Shown here: in pieces, positions 30,714 through 41,224 of the stretch
How positions within the stretch are numbered: the first letter of the stretch is position 1
Layout of the letters: the number at the start of each line of letters is the position of its first letter
Assembly (NCBI GenBank): GCA_027919835.1
Contig: JANVFP010000032.1
Span: 434,001 to 498,000, forward strand
DNA length: 64,000 nt
Direction: 5' to 3'
From: Lentinula raphanica
Taxonomy: Eukaryota > Basidiomycota > Agaricomycetes > Agaricales > Omphalotaceae
Notes under the pieces: generated by a model
Database searches by the model: none
What the model was told of the DNA's origin: nothing
Seen by the model: only the letters and a program-made list of their open reading frames with translations
Translations under genes and position numbers: made by a program

Positions 30714-32470
30714 TTAGGCCCTTGAAGAGCGCTTTCTACTCTCTCTGCGACGCTTCTGGAGCTGGTCATAGCAGGACTGGTTGTCAATGGCTCTGTGCTG
30801 TTCCCCACACTCACTGCAGTAGCCATGCTTCCTGTTATTAGGACAGGGCTCTGAACACCTCTTCTCATTCCAGAGGATACAAGGTGTGTCACGACGTTTT
30901 GAACTGGAAGAGGAAGATGATGAACCACTACCAGAAGGCCTCTTCCTAGCAGATAGCAACTCTTTGAGCAGAAGAGTGTGGAAGCTCTCTGGATTGCCCA
31001 ATCAAAGGGAGTGTTGGCAGCTTTCTGCCTAGCTTCTTTATCAACTCTGATAGCCACAGATGGATCATAAGGTGAAGACCTGAAGTACTCCATGATTTGT
31101 GCTTTGTATGTCTCCAGCTCAATTTTTCGATGTGGATAAACCTTGAGCAATGGAGCAGTCCATGCATCAAAAACTCGGAGCCATTGAGACTCAGAAGTGA
31201 CAGGAACAGACTTGAGCACTTGATCCTTACGAACCAACTTGTACTCAGACCCAAAGTCTCTACTATCATCATAAGTAGATGAGGAGAAGCTGACCAAGGC
31301 AGCATAGACTTTATCAAAGTCAACAAAGCGGTCCTTGACAATGAGGCGCAGCAAAGAGACAGGGAGAGGGTCAGAGAAAGGCTGAGCAGCCAACAGTGAT
31401 ACAACAGGGTCCAGATTGCTCTCAGCAGCAAATAGATTCTTGAGCTCCCAAGTCTTCTGCACATGAGCAGGAAGAGATGTAGGCCCTGACAGATGGGCCA
31501 AGTGAGGAGCAGCCTCAAGGAGTGCAGCAGGAAGCATTGAAGCAGTAGCAGTAGGTTGTGAAGGAGAAGCAAGAAGCCTAGCCAAGGCATCTCTCCCAGC
31601 CTGTAGAATAGGCTCTGAATCTTGAGGAGAAGCACCAGAGTCAAGCTGGGCTTGCTCATCATCCAGTGCCTGAAGCTGAGCTTGCATACTAGCCCAAGCA
31701 GCCTCATTGACAGCATTCTCATGAGAGACAGCATTCTGATCTGTTGAAACAGCAACCTCCTTCCCTTTGAGTTTGTCTCTCTTAAACTGATTAGTCTCTC
31801 TCTGAATATCCATGATCTGAGACACATAGTCCTGGGATACAACAGGATCATTGGATGAGATAACTCTAATAGCCCTAAAGGCATCCATAGCATTGATCTC
31901 CTCATTTCTGAACTGTTCAACAACTTCCTGCAGAGTCCTGGCTTGTTCACTGACTGCCTGAAACTCCAGAGCTTGCTCAGGGTCATCAGAGAGCCTGGCA
32001 GCAAGGAAGGGAGGAGGTGACAAGTGGGGAGCAGCAGAGGAGGTTGGAACATCAGAGGGAAGAGGAGACACAGACCTGAAGTGGACATGAGCTCTACCCT
32101 GTTTAGAGGAGCTAGAAGGGCCCATGGAGCGCCCAGGAAGTGAGCTAGAGGTGATCTGAGAGTGAGAGGGCATGTTAGAGGACTTTTGAGAGGAAGGGAG
32201 TAACTTTGATCTGGCCTGATCTGGCCTGATCTGATCAGATAAGGGATTGAGGCGAGTTTGTGTAGGATTGAGGGGCCTGGAGGCCTCAGAAGCACTCTGA
32301 TCTGCTCTGATCTTGGTGGATAAGGATTTAGGGAGAGTTTGAGCAAGATCAAGGTGTCTGAAGGGCTTAGATGAGGCCTGATCAGCATGGATCTGGCTAG
32401 ATTTGGACATGGAGGGTGTAGCAGCATGGATAGCAAGAGGATCTGGTGATTCAGAGCGATGGGGAGCCAT
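30714..32470 (-). pseudogene. Gag of E3, one 1-bp frameshift
   Basis: Starts MAPHRSES at 32470 and is collinear with the intact 585-aa Gag. A single A is missing near 31002 (gcccaaatc to gcccaatc). The frame then enters the overlapping Pol frame, giving a 749-codon fused reading. The Cys-rich knuckle remains in the original frame (30714-31001). Confidence 0.9.
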
Positions 32471-32517
32471 ACAGAGTGTTGAGATGAAGATGGTGCTCAG
32501 GGAGAGCAGGAGGATGA

Positions 32518-33628
32518 AGGAAAAACAGTCAGATCAAGGTTAGATCTATGTAGATAAGAGTTAGTACAATGTAGAGGCTTATCAGACATGATCAGAGCGC
32601 ACTGAGACACCAAAAACCCAAGATCTAGCAAAGGAATCAACTTCTACAGTGTCTGATCACCTTAGATCTGTCTGGATGTGCTTTGGTATCTGTTCAGTGT
32701 CTTGATGGTGAAAAATGCGAAATTTCATACCAGATTCCTGTATCTGAGACACCTCTGGAAGGCCTGTAGTCTGTACAGATGGAGGAATGTGCTGGATAGT
32801 GAAATCAGAGCTCAAATAGAGCAAGGGGACATGCAGGCAGCCTCACCCAGGTCAGAGATGGTGGGGGAAGGAAAGGAAGAATGGGAGATCAAAAACTGAT
32901 GATGAAACTCGCTTTTACAGGCCTCTGCTCAGACCTCTGGCACCTGTAACAGCCACCATCAGGACCAGATCAACCCCATCATGATTTGCCTGATGCATGT
33001 GAAGATGGGACCATGTGCAGCTATCAGCTGATGATCCAAGCGCCCCATAAGCGCTGGGAATGTCCGAAATATTGCCAGAGACCCATGTGATGTGTCTAGG
33101 CATGGTCCAGAGTGATCTAGAGGCTCGGGGAGTGAAATAACACTCAAGTCCGCTTTTTGTGTTTTGAGTGTGCAACTCGAAATGACGATTGCGGAAGAAC
33201 CAGTGAACCAAATTCCCATCCCAAAGAGGACATGGAGCCGCACATTTTCACTTAAGACACCTAAGGGATCCATCTAGAACTGCATGGTGTAGAGCGGAAT
33301 GTAAATCAAAAGCTCTATTAGAGCATTCTGAGCACTTTGGTGAAAAAGTATGCATAACTCCAGACAGAGTGAGTATCATCACTAGGTCATAGTGGACAAC
33401 TTGTAGGGGCAATAGAGCTCTGTATGCGTGCACAATATAGTGGCAAGAGCTCTTGAGGATAGCCAGCAATTAAGTGTATTCATGTACACATTAGGTATGA
33501 TGAAGGTGAAGACCTTCATGTACATACCTGTTGTGATGAATAGTGCACTATAATTGCTGGGAGATGATCTGTTGTTTGCAGAGGCCTGCAGAAAGGCTCC
33601 CTACCCTTGGAATCCGCCTTCATGTCGA
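32518..33628 (-). repeat. A1 repeat of E3/E1
   Basis: A repeat ending CATGTCGA on the plus strand, followed by the TIR right half. A short deletion (about 16 bp) removes tgccttcaaatttgtt near 33212. Confidence 0.88.
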
Positions 33629-33778
33629 AGATTCTCAAAGATTTCCAAAGATTTTCAAAGCAACTCAGGTAAGCCTGAAGACATAAGGTTGACTTAAAAT
33701 CATTTCAAGAACTTGAAACTGCCTGGAATTTTGGGGGTGTCTCCAGGCAACCTGGGCCTAGATAGATTTTTCCTGATG
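33629..33778. mobile_element. TIR element subfamily a, right half
   Basis: Completes the element whose left half is at 10365-10438. Ends ATTTTTCCTGATG, followed by CA, the duplicated dinucleotide. Confidence 0.9.
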
Positions 33779-34481
33779 CAGCTGATAGCTGCACATGGTC
33801 CCATCTTCACATGCATCAGGCATATCATGATGGGGTTGATCTGGTCCTGATGGTGGCTGTTACAGGTGCCAGAGGTCTGAGCAGAGGCCTGTAAAAGCGA
33901 GTTTGCCCATCAGTTTTTGATCTCCCATTCTTCCTTTCCTTCCCCCACCATCTCTGACCTGGGTGAGGCTGCCTGCATGTCCCCTTGCTCTATTTGAGCT
34001 CTGATTTCACTATCCAGCACATTCCTCCATCTGTACAGACTATAGGCCTTCTAGAGGTGTCTTAGATACAGGAATCTGGTATGAAATTTCGCATTTTTCA
34101 CCATCAAGACACTGAACAGATACCAAAGCACATCCAGACAGATCTAAGGTGATCAGACACTGTAGAAGTTGATTCCTTTGCTAGATCTTGGGTTTTTGGT
34201 GTCTCAGTGCGCTCTGATCATGTCTGATAAGCCTCTACATTGTACTAACTCTTATCTACATAGATCTAACCTTGATCTGCCTCTTTTTCCTTCACCCTCC
34301 CTCCTCTCCCTCATATCATGTATGTTCTCAGTGTTTGTATATATGTAGTGGTACGTAGCTACATCCTTACCTATCCTGTACCATTATGTAGCCCTCCATG
34401 ATCCGCTCTGAATGTTATGGGCTTTGGCCCAGTGTTGGCTAACTCTTACTTCCTGTCCCACCTGAGTGCAAAAGGCAGAGG
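33779..34481 (+). mobile_element. Solo A-B copy E0, right half
   Basis: Continues the A repeat at cagctgatagc, then linker and B (34389-34481), ending GGCAGAGG. The next bases (cccatggtaaaa) continue the YR gene cut at 9750, with one T-to-C difference. Confidence 0.85.
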
Positions 34482-35096
34482 CCCATGGTAAAAAAGATCA
34501 CTCTTGTGATAAGGCAAGTGGTAACCAGCTCTGCCATTCTCAAACTTGAGAGAGGCCCGCTTGATCACCTTACGCCAGTCACACAGATCATGCTGATTAG
34601 GAACAGTGAGTTCACCAATGCGATGACAGCCATAGAAGCCACAGCTCAGGAGAGTTGCAAACAGAAGATCATCATAGGAGAGATGACGAGAGTCATAGAA
34701 GAGTTGGATATGAGATATTTGAAGAGGAGGCTTCCTCTTGACTGGATCAGCTCTAACTTTCTTGGATCCTCTGATTGTAGCTTGAACCAGAGGATGACCA
34801 CGAGATTCATCAAAGTGAGGATACAGTTGTTTGAGAAAGTGTCGAGCACCAGAGAGATATTTGGGTCCAGAGGCAATGTGTCTGGATGTATAGGCAATGT
34901 ATCTGGAGAGTGTAGATGGAGTAGGATCCAGATCAAGTTTGTGTGAGGTGCAGAAGTGAATGTAATCCCTAGCACCTGTAGTATAGTTCTGTTTGGTAGA
35001 CTTTCAATGGCATGGGCTTGAAGGAATAACACCAAGTCATCTAACTTGTTTAAGTCCATAGGAGGGTGAGCAGAGCGCCCTTGTCTCTTCCTCTTT
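34482..35096 (-). pseudogene. Tyrosine recombinase N-terminal part of E-1
   Basis: Resumes the YR gene of E-1. The frame is broken by a 1-bp loss near 35008 (gacttttc to gactttc). Just after the first ~12 codons it is fused at cttcctct to RNase H-proximal RT sequence (tttgcgattg). The segment between, including most of RNase H and the YR start, is deleted. Confidence 0.85.
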
Positions 35097-35103
35097 GCGA
35101 TTG

Positions 35104-35324
35104 CATCAGCAAAATCACTCTATCCCTGGAGACCTAGAGACACCCCCAAATCCTGAGCAGCCTGAGAGTACTAAAAGTACTTTGGAGTCTCTGAGAGTAC
35201 TTTGAATGTCTTTGAAGATCTCTGAGGGTGCTAAATTTTCTCTGAGCACTCTGAAAGTGATAAAATCTCTCTAGGATTTGGGGGTGTCTCTGGAGTCTCC
35301 AGAGACAGGGTGATTTTGCTGATG
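35104..35324. mobile_element. 221-bp TIR element, subfamily b
   Basis: CATCAGCAAAATCAC at one end and GTGATTTTGCTGATG at the other, with TG duplicated at 35102-35103 and 35325-35326. The arms carry gagacaccccc and gggggtgtctc. Inserted in RT of E-1. Confidence 0.9.
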
Positions 35325-35326
35325 TG

Positions 35327-35631
35327 GGAGATGAGAGGAATGTGTGGATGGCTTCACAAGTCCATCTATGGATTCCTGGGTCAAAGAGATGGAGCCTTTC
35401 ATGATATCTGTCAAGAAGCCAATGATTAAGAGCCAGACTCCCCAGTCTTGTTTCCTGTCTTCATAGGGGCAGTCAATCATGTCCCAAAAGACTAGAAGCT
35501 GTACTTGGCTCTTGGGATACTTCTTGCCATGAAAGGTGATCAGATTTCTCTTGAAGTCCCAGCCAAAGAAATCATCCATGTAGACATGTAGATTAGGGAT
35601 TCCTGGCTTCTCAGTCCCAAACCAACAGAGA
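35327..35631 (-). pseudogene. RT fragment of E-1
   Basis: RT codons from the RNase H boundary back through YMDD. Cut at caacagaga by solo copy S2 and continued at 36944. Confidence 0.85.
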
Positions 35632-36943
35632 TCGACATGAAGGCGGATTCCAAGGGTAGGGAGCCTTTCTGCAGGCCTCTGCAAACAACAGATCATCTCC
35701 CAGCAATTATAGTGCACTATTCATCACAACAGGTATGTACATGAAGGTCTTCACCTTCATCATACCTAATGTGTACATGAATACACTTAATTGCTGGCTA
35801 CCCTCAAGAGCTCTTGCCACTATACTGTGCACGCATACAGAGCTCTATTGCCCCTACAAGTTGTCCACTATGACCTAGTAATGATACCCAGTCTGTGTGG
35901 AGTTATGCACACTTTTTCACCAAAGTGCTCAGAATCCTCTGATAGAGCTTTTGATTTACATTTCGCTCTACACCACGCAGTTCTGGATGGATCCCTTAGG
36001 TGTCTTAAGTGAAAATGTGCGACTCATGTCCTCTTTGGGATGAGAACAAATTTGAAGGCATTTGGTTCACTGGTTCTCCCGCAATCGTCATTTCGAGTTG
36101 CACACTCAAAACACAAAAAGCGGACTTGAGTGTTATTTCACTCCCAGAGTCTCTAGATCACTCTGGACCATGTCTAGACACATCACATGGGTCTCTGGAT
36201 ATATTTCGGACATTCCAGCGCTTATGGGCGCTTGGATCATCAGCTGATAGCTGCACATGGTCCCATCTTCACATGCATCAGGCATATCATGATGGGGTTG
36301 ATCTGGTCCTGATGGTGGCTGTTACAGGTGCCAGAGGTCTGAGCAGAGGCCTGTAAAAGCGAGTTTCATCATCAGTTTTTGATCTCCCATTCTTCCTTTC
36401 CTTCCCCCACCATCTCTGACCTGGGTGAGGCTGCCTGCATGTCCCCTTGCTCTATTTGAGCGCTGATTTCACTCTCCAGCACATTCCTCCATCTGTACAG
36501 ACTACAGGCCTTCCAGAGGTGTCTCAGATACAGGAATCTGGTATGAAATTTCGCATTTTTCACCATCAAGACACTGAACAGACATCAAAGCACATCCAGA
36601 CAGATCTAAGGTGATCAGACACTCTAGGAGTTGATTCCTTTGTTAGATCTTGGGTTTTTGGTGTCTCAGTGCGCTCTGATCATGTCTGATAAGCCTCTAC
36701 ATTGTACTAACTCTTATCTACATAGATCTAACCTTGATCTGCCTCTTTTTCCTTCACCCTCCCTCCTCTCCCTCATATCATGTATATTCTCAGTGTTTGT
36801 ATATATGTAGTGGTATGTAGCTACATCCTTACCTACCCTGTACCATTATGTAGCCCTCCATGATCCGCTCTGAATGTTATGGGCTTTGGCCCGGTGTTGG
36901 CTAACTCTAACTTCCTGTCCCACCTGAGTGCAAAAGGCAGAGG
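35632..36943 (+). mobile_element. Solo A-B copy S2, 1312 bp
   Basis: Starts TCGACATGAAGG, runs through a full A repeat and linker, and ends in B with GGCAGAGG. It holds no gene. The flanks caacagaga and agtgcagac rejoin to the RT sequence seen at 42222-42236, with no duplicated or lost base. Structure equals A2-B2, as expected after recombination between A1 and A2 of a full copy, or of a mobile short form. Confidence 0.92.
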
Positions 36944-37560
36944 AGTGCAGACACAGAGCACCAACAGCGAGGAGAAGTTCTAGTTCCAAAGACCAGTCTC
37001 CTGACAATATGAAATCTTCCTTCAACAGATACAACTTGGCACAGTTGCCAGAGAGGATGAGCAGGGAGATTGAGGAAGGCTTTAGCTACATCACTCTTGA
37101 ATAGCACAAGCTCCTCATTAGGGTGCTCCTTGATAACATCATTGAGCACCTGGCCAAAAGTGTGCATGTCATCATATTTGACTTTGGCCTCCTCTCTAGG
37201 GATACCATCATTGAGACCTGATGCAGTTTGGTCCATGACAACTCTGGCTTTCCCCTTCTGCCAGACTACAAACATAGGGGAAACCTTCATGCCAGGTAAT
37301 AGTACAAAGTCATCTGGTAGTGCTTCTGACCACCTCCCAGCAGCAACCTCCTGATCTCTGTGAGCTTTAAGTGCAGCAATGTCCACTTCCTCAGTGACAT
37401 AATTCTCTACTTTCTGCTTGCATTCCTGTTCTCACTCTGCTTCATAGAAAGGCCAGAATCCTTCTCTCAGAGAGCGGATTACAGAAGCAACAAAGGGCTG
37501 ATTAGGATGAGTGGATAAGAGGAGTTCCAAGCGGTCCACATTGAAAGCAGTTTCAACTTT
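36944..37560 (-). pseudogene. RT N-terminal part of E-1
   Basis: RT codons from the QRSLC region back to the NVDRLELLL region. A Trp codon near 37430 (EAEWEEE in other copies) is a stop here. Confidence 0.85.
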
Positions 37561-37780
37561 GATATAACTAGACATAGAGTGCAAAGTAGCAAGAATTTGA
37601 GGATTGTTCAAGAGATGTTCAGGAGGTGAAGGTAGAGGAGGTGCAGTCATAGTAGATGTGACACTGGGAGGAATAATGTTACAAGAGGAACTAGCAGAAG
37701 ACCATAGATAGCCACGCCTAAAGCGTGGATTTGAAGCAGATTGGGTAGAGTCCCGGGTATGCTTTGTGCCAGCCAGTGAT

Positions 37781-39522
37781 TTAGGCCCTTGAAGAGCGCT
37801 TTCTACTCTCTCTGCGATGCCTCTGGAGCTGGTCATAGCAGGACTGGTTGTCAATGGCTCTGTGCTGTTCCCCACACTCACTGCAGTAGCCATGCTTCCT
37901 GTTATTAGGACAGGGCTCTGAACACCTCTTCTCATTCCAGAGAATACAAGGTGTGTCACGACGTTTTGAACTGGGAGAGGAAGAAGATTGGCCACCACCA
38001 GAAGGCCTCTTTCTGGCAGATAACAACTCTTTGAGCAGAAGAGTGTGGAAGCTCTCTGGATTGCCCAGATCAAATGGAGTGTTGGCAGCCTTCTGCCTAG
38101 CTTCTTTATCAACCCTGACAGCAACAGATGGATCATAAGGGGAAGATCTAAAGTACTCCATGATTTGAGATTTGTATGTCTCCAGCTCATTTTTGCGATG
38201 TGGATAAACCTTGAGCAATGGAGCAGTCGGAGCCATTGAGACTCTGAAGTGACAGGAACAGACTTGAGTACTTGATCCTTACGAACCAGCTTGTACTCTG
38301 ACCCAAAGTCTCTGCTATCATCATAGGTAGATGAGGAGAAGCTGACCAGTGCAGCATAGACCTTATCAAAGTCAACAAAGTGGTCCTTGACAATGAGGCG
38401 AAGCAGAGAGACTGGGAGAGGGTCAGAGAAAGGCTGAGCAGCCAACAGTGATACAACAGGGTCAAGATTGCTCTCAGCAGCAAAGAGATTCTTAAGCTCC
38501 CAAGTTTTCTGCACATGAGCAGGAAGAGATGTAGGCCCTGACAGATGAGCCAAGTGAGGAGCAGCTTCAAGAAGTGCAGCAGGAAGCATTGAAGCAGTAG
38601 CAGTCGGTTTTGAAGGAGAGGCAAGAAGCCTAGCCAAGGCATCTCTCCCAGCCTGTAGAATAGGCTCTGAATCTTGAGCAGAAGTGCCAAAGTCAAGCTG
38701 GGCTTGCTCATCATCCAGGTCCTGAATCTGGGCTTGCATGCTAGCCCAAGCAGCCTCATTGACAGCATCCTCATGAGAGACAGCATTCTGATCTGCTGAA
38801 ACAGCAGCCTCCTTCCCTTTGAGTTTGTCTCTCTTAAACTGATTGGTCTCTCTCTGAATATCCATGATCTGAGACACATAGTCTTGGGATACAACAGGAT
38901 TATTGGATGATATATCTCTAATAGCCCTAAAGGCTTCCATAGCATTGAGCTCCTCATTTCTGAACTGTTCAACAACTTCCTGCAGAGTCCTGGCTTGTTC
39001 ACTGACTGCCTGAAACTCCAGAGCTTGCTCAGGGTCATCAGAGAGCCTGGCAGCAAGGGAGGGAGGAGGTGACAAGTGGGGAGCAGCAGAGGAAGATAGA
39101 ACATCAGAGGGATGAGGAGACACAGACCTGAAGTGGACATGAGCTCTACCCTGTTTAGAGGAGCTAGAAGGGCCCAGGGAGCGCCCAGGAAGCGAGCTAG
39201 AGGTGATCTGAGAGTGAGAGAACATGTTAGAGGACTTTTGAGAGGAAGGGAGTAACTTTGATCTGGCCTGATCTGGCCTGATCTGATCAGATAAGGGTTT
39301 GAGGCAAGTTTGAGCAGGATTGAGGGGTCTAGAGGCCTCAGAAGCACTCTGATCTGCTCTGATCTTGGTGGATGGGGATTTGGGGAGAGTCTGAGCAAGA
39401 TCAAGGTGTCTGAAGGGCTTAAATGAGGCCTGATCAGCATGGATCTGGCTAGATTTGGACATGGAGGGTGTAGCAGCATGGATAGCAAGAGGATCTGGTG
39501 ATTCAGAGCAATGGGGAGCCAT
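37781..39522 (-). pseudogene. Gag of E-1, 16-bp deletion
   Basis: Starts MAPHCSES at 39522 and ends with the RKRSSRA tail at 37781. A 16-bp loss near 38228 (after gagcagtc) shifts the frame. The N-terminal frame then passes into the overlapping Pol frame and stays open to 37432. The Cys knuckle is kept in the C-terminal piece (37781-38236). Confidence 0.9.
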
Positions 39523-39550
39523 ACAGAGTGTTGAGATGAAGATGGTGCTC

Positions 39551-40005
39551 ATTGCGGGAGAATCAGTGAACCAAATGCCTTCAAATTTGTTCTCATCCCA
39601 AAGAGGACATGGAGCCGCACATTTTCTGTTAAGACACCTAAGGGATCCATCCAGAACTGCGTGGTGTAGAGCCAAATGTAAAGCAAAAGCTCTATTAGAG
39701 GATTCTGAGCACTTTGGTGAAAAAGTGTGCATAACTCCACACAGACTGGGTATCATCACTAGGTCATAGTGGACAACTTGTAGGGGCAATAGAGCTCTGT
39801 ATGCGTGCACAGTATAGTGGCAAGAGCTCTTGAGGGTAGCCAGCAATTAAGTGTATTCATGTACACATTAGGTATGATGAAGGTGAAGACCTTCATGTAC
39901 ATACCTGTTGTGATGAATAGTGCACTATAATTGCTGGGAGATGATCTGTTGTTTGCAGAGGCCTGCAGAAAGGCTCCCTACCCTTGGAATCCGCCTTCAT
40001 GTCGA
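39551..40005 (-). repeat. A repeat shared by E-1 and F, gag-proximal half lost
   Basis: Outer 455 bp of an A repeat, beginning at attgcgggag. It is joined abruptly to the gag leader (gatggtgctc) of E-1 on one side and to B1 of F on the other (CATGTCGA/CCTCTGCC). It thus serves as A1 of E-1 and A2 of F, in head-to-tail order. Confidence 0.85.
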
Positions 40006-40217
40006 CCTCTGCCTTTTGCACTCAGGTGGGACAGGAAGTTAGAGTTAGCCAACACTGGGCCAAAGCCCATAACATTCAGAGCGGATCATGGAGGGCTATA
40101 AATTGCTATGAGATGTTGTTGAGGGGTGGATGGTGGTGAGAGAAAATGTGAATGAGACGCGAGGTAAATGGTTGTATATCAGATTGGATGGTGTTACAAT
40201 GATACTATTGTACAGTG

Positions 40218-41224
40218 TCAAGATCTTTGGGCTTGTTTGAGTGAAGCTAGTTGTAATTCTGCCCTTACTGTAGGATTGTCTCTGATATATATTTTCCAAG
40301 CTGCAGAAGACCAACGTCCCAAGGCCATTATCACAGATTCTGAAAGTCCAAGTCTGGCATAGAAGGTTGCACCACCAGCTCTGAGTGAATGTCCACCAAA
40401 CTCCCTACCAACATACGCAAAGAACCTAGATTCAAACCAGGATCTAGAGGGGAGTGTTCCATCTTCACAGAGGAACAATGCAGGCCTGGCTCCATGTAGT
40501 TTGTCTCTGATAGTACCGTATTCCTTCAGTAGAGACACAGGACTGGCCACTGCCTGATGACTTTGGAGAATATCTGTTCCATGGTAAAAAGGATCACTCT
40601 TGTGATAAGGCAAGTGGTACCAGTTCTGCCATTCTCAAACTTGAGAGAGGCCCGCTTGATCACCTTACGCCAGTCACGCAGATCATGCTGATTAGGAACA
40701 GTGAGTTCACCAATGCGATGATAGCCATAGAAGCCACAGCTCATGAGAGTTGCAAACAGAAGATCATCATAAGAGAGATGACGAGAGTCATAGAAGAGTT
40801 GAATATGAGATATTTGAAGAGGAGGCTTCCTCTTGACTGGATCAGCTCTAACTTTCTTAGAGCCTCTGATTGTGGCTTGAACCAGAGGATGAGCACGAGA
40901 TTCATCAAAGTGAGGGTAGAGTTGTTTAAGAAAGTGACGAGCACCAGAGAGATATTTGGGTCCAGAAGCAATGTGTCTGGATGTGTAGGCAATGTATCTG
41001 GAGAGTGTGGATGGTGTAGGATCCAGATCAAGTTTGTGTGAGGTGCAGAAGTGGATGTAATCCCTAGCACCTGTAGTATAGTTCTGTTTAGTAGACTTTT
41101 CAATGGCATGGGCTTGAAGGAATAACACCAAGTCATCTAGCTTGTTCAAGTCCATAGGAGGGTGAGCAGAGCGCCCTTGTCTCTTCCTCTGCTCACCCAT
41201 GGCCTCTAAAAGGACTCTCTCCAT
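40218..41224 (-). pseudogene. Tyrosine recombinase of F, 1-bp frameshift
   Basis: Collinear with the intact YR, but one A is missing near 40608 (gtggtaacc to gtggtacc). The frame is open from 41224 to 40526 and again from 40613 to 40218. The catalytic residues HSLR, GRW and Tyr are in the second piece. Copy I carries the same lesion. Confidence 0.9.

Larger units (their letters stand above)
26344..33628 (-). mobile_element. E3: near-complete retrotransposon, 7285 bp
   Basis: B2 26344-26436, A2 about 26531-27658, B1 27659-27751, YR, RT/RH, gag, A1 about 32518-33628. The left flank is RT of E1. The right flank is the TIR half agattctc, which is the expected right flank of E1, not of E3. Most simply, the 3' half belongs to a copy inserted in E1 and the 5' half to E1 itself, fused by homologous recombination that removed the material between. 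Confidence 0.85.
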
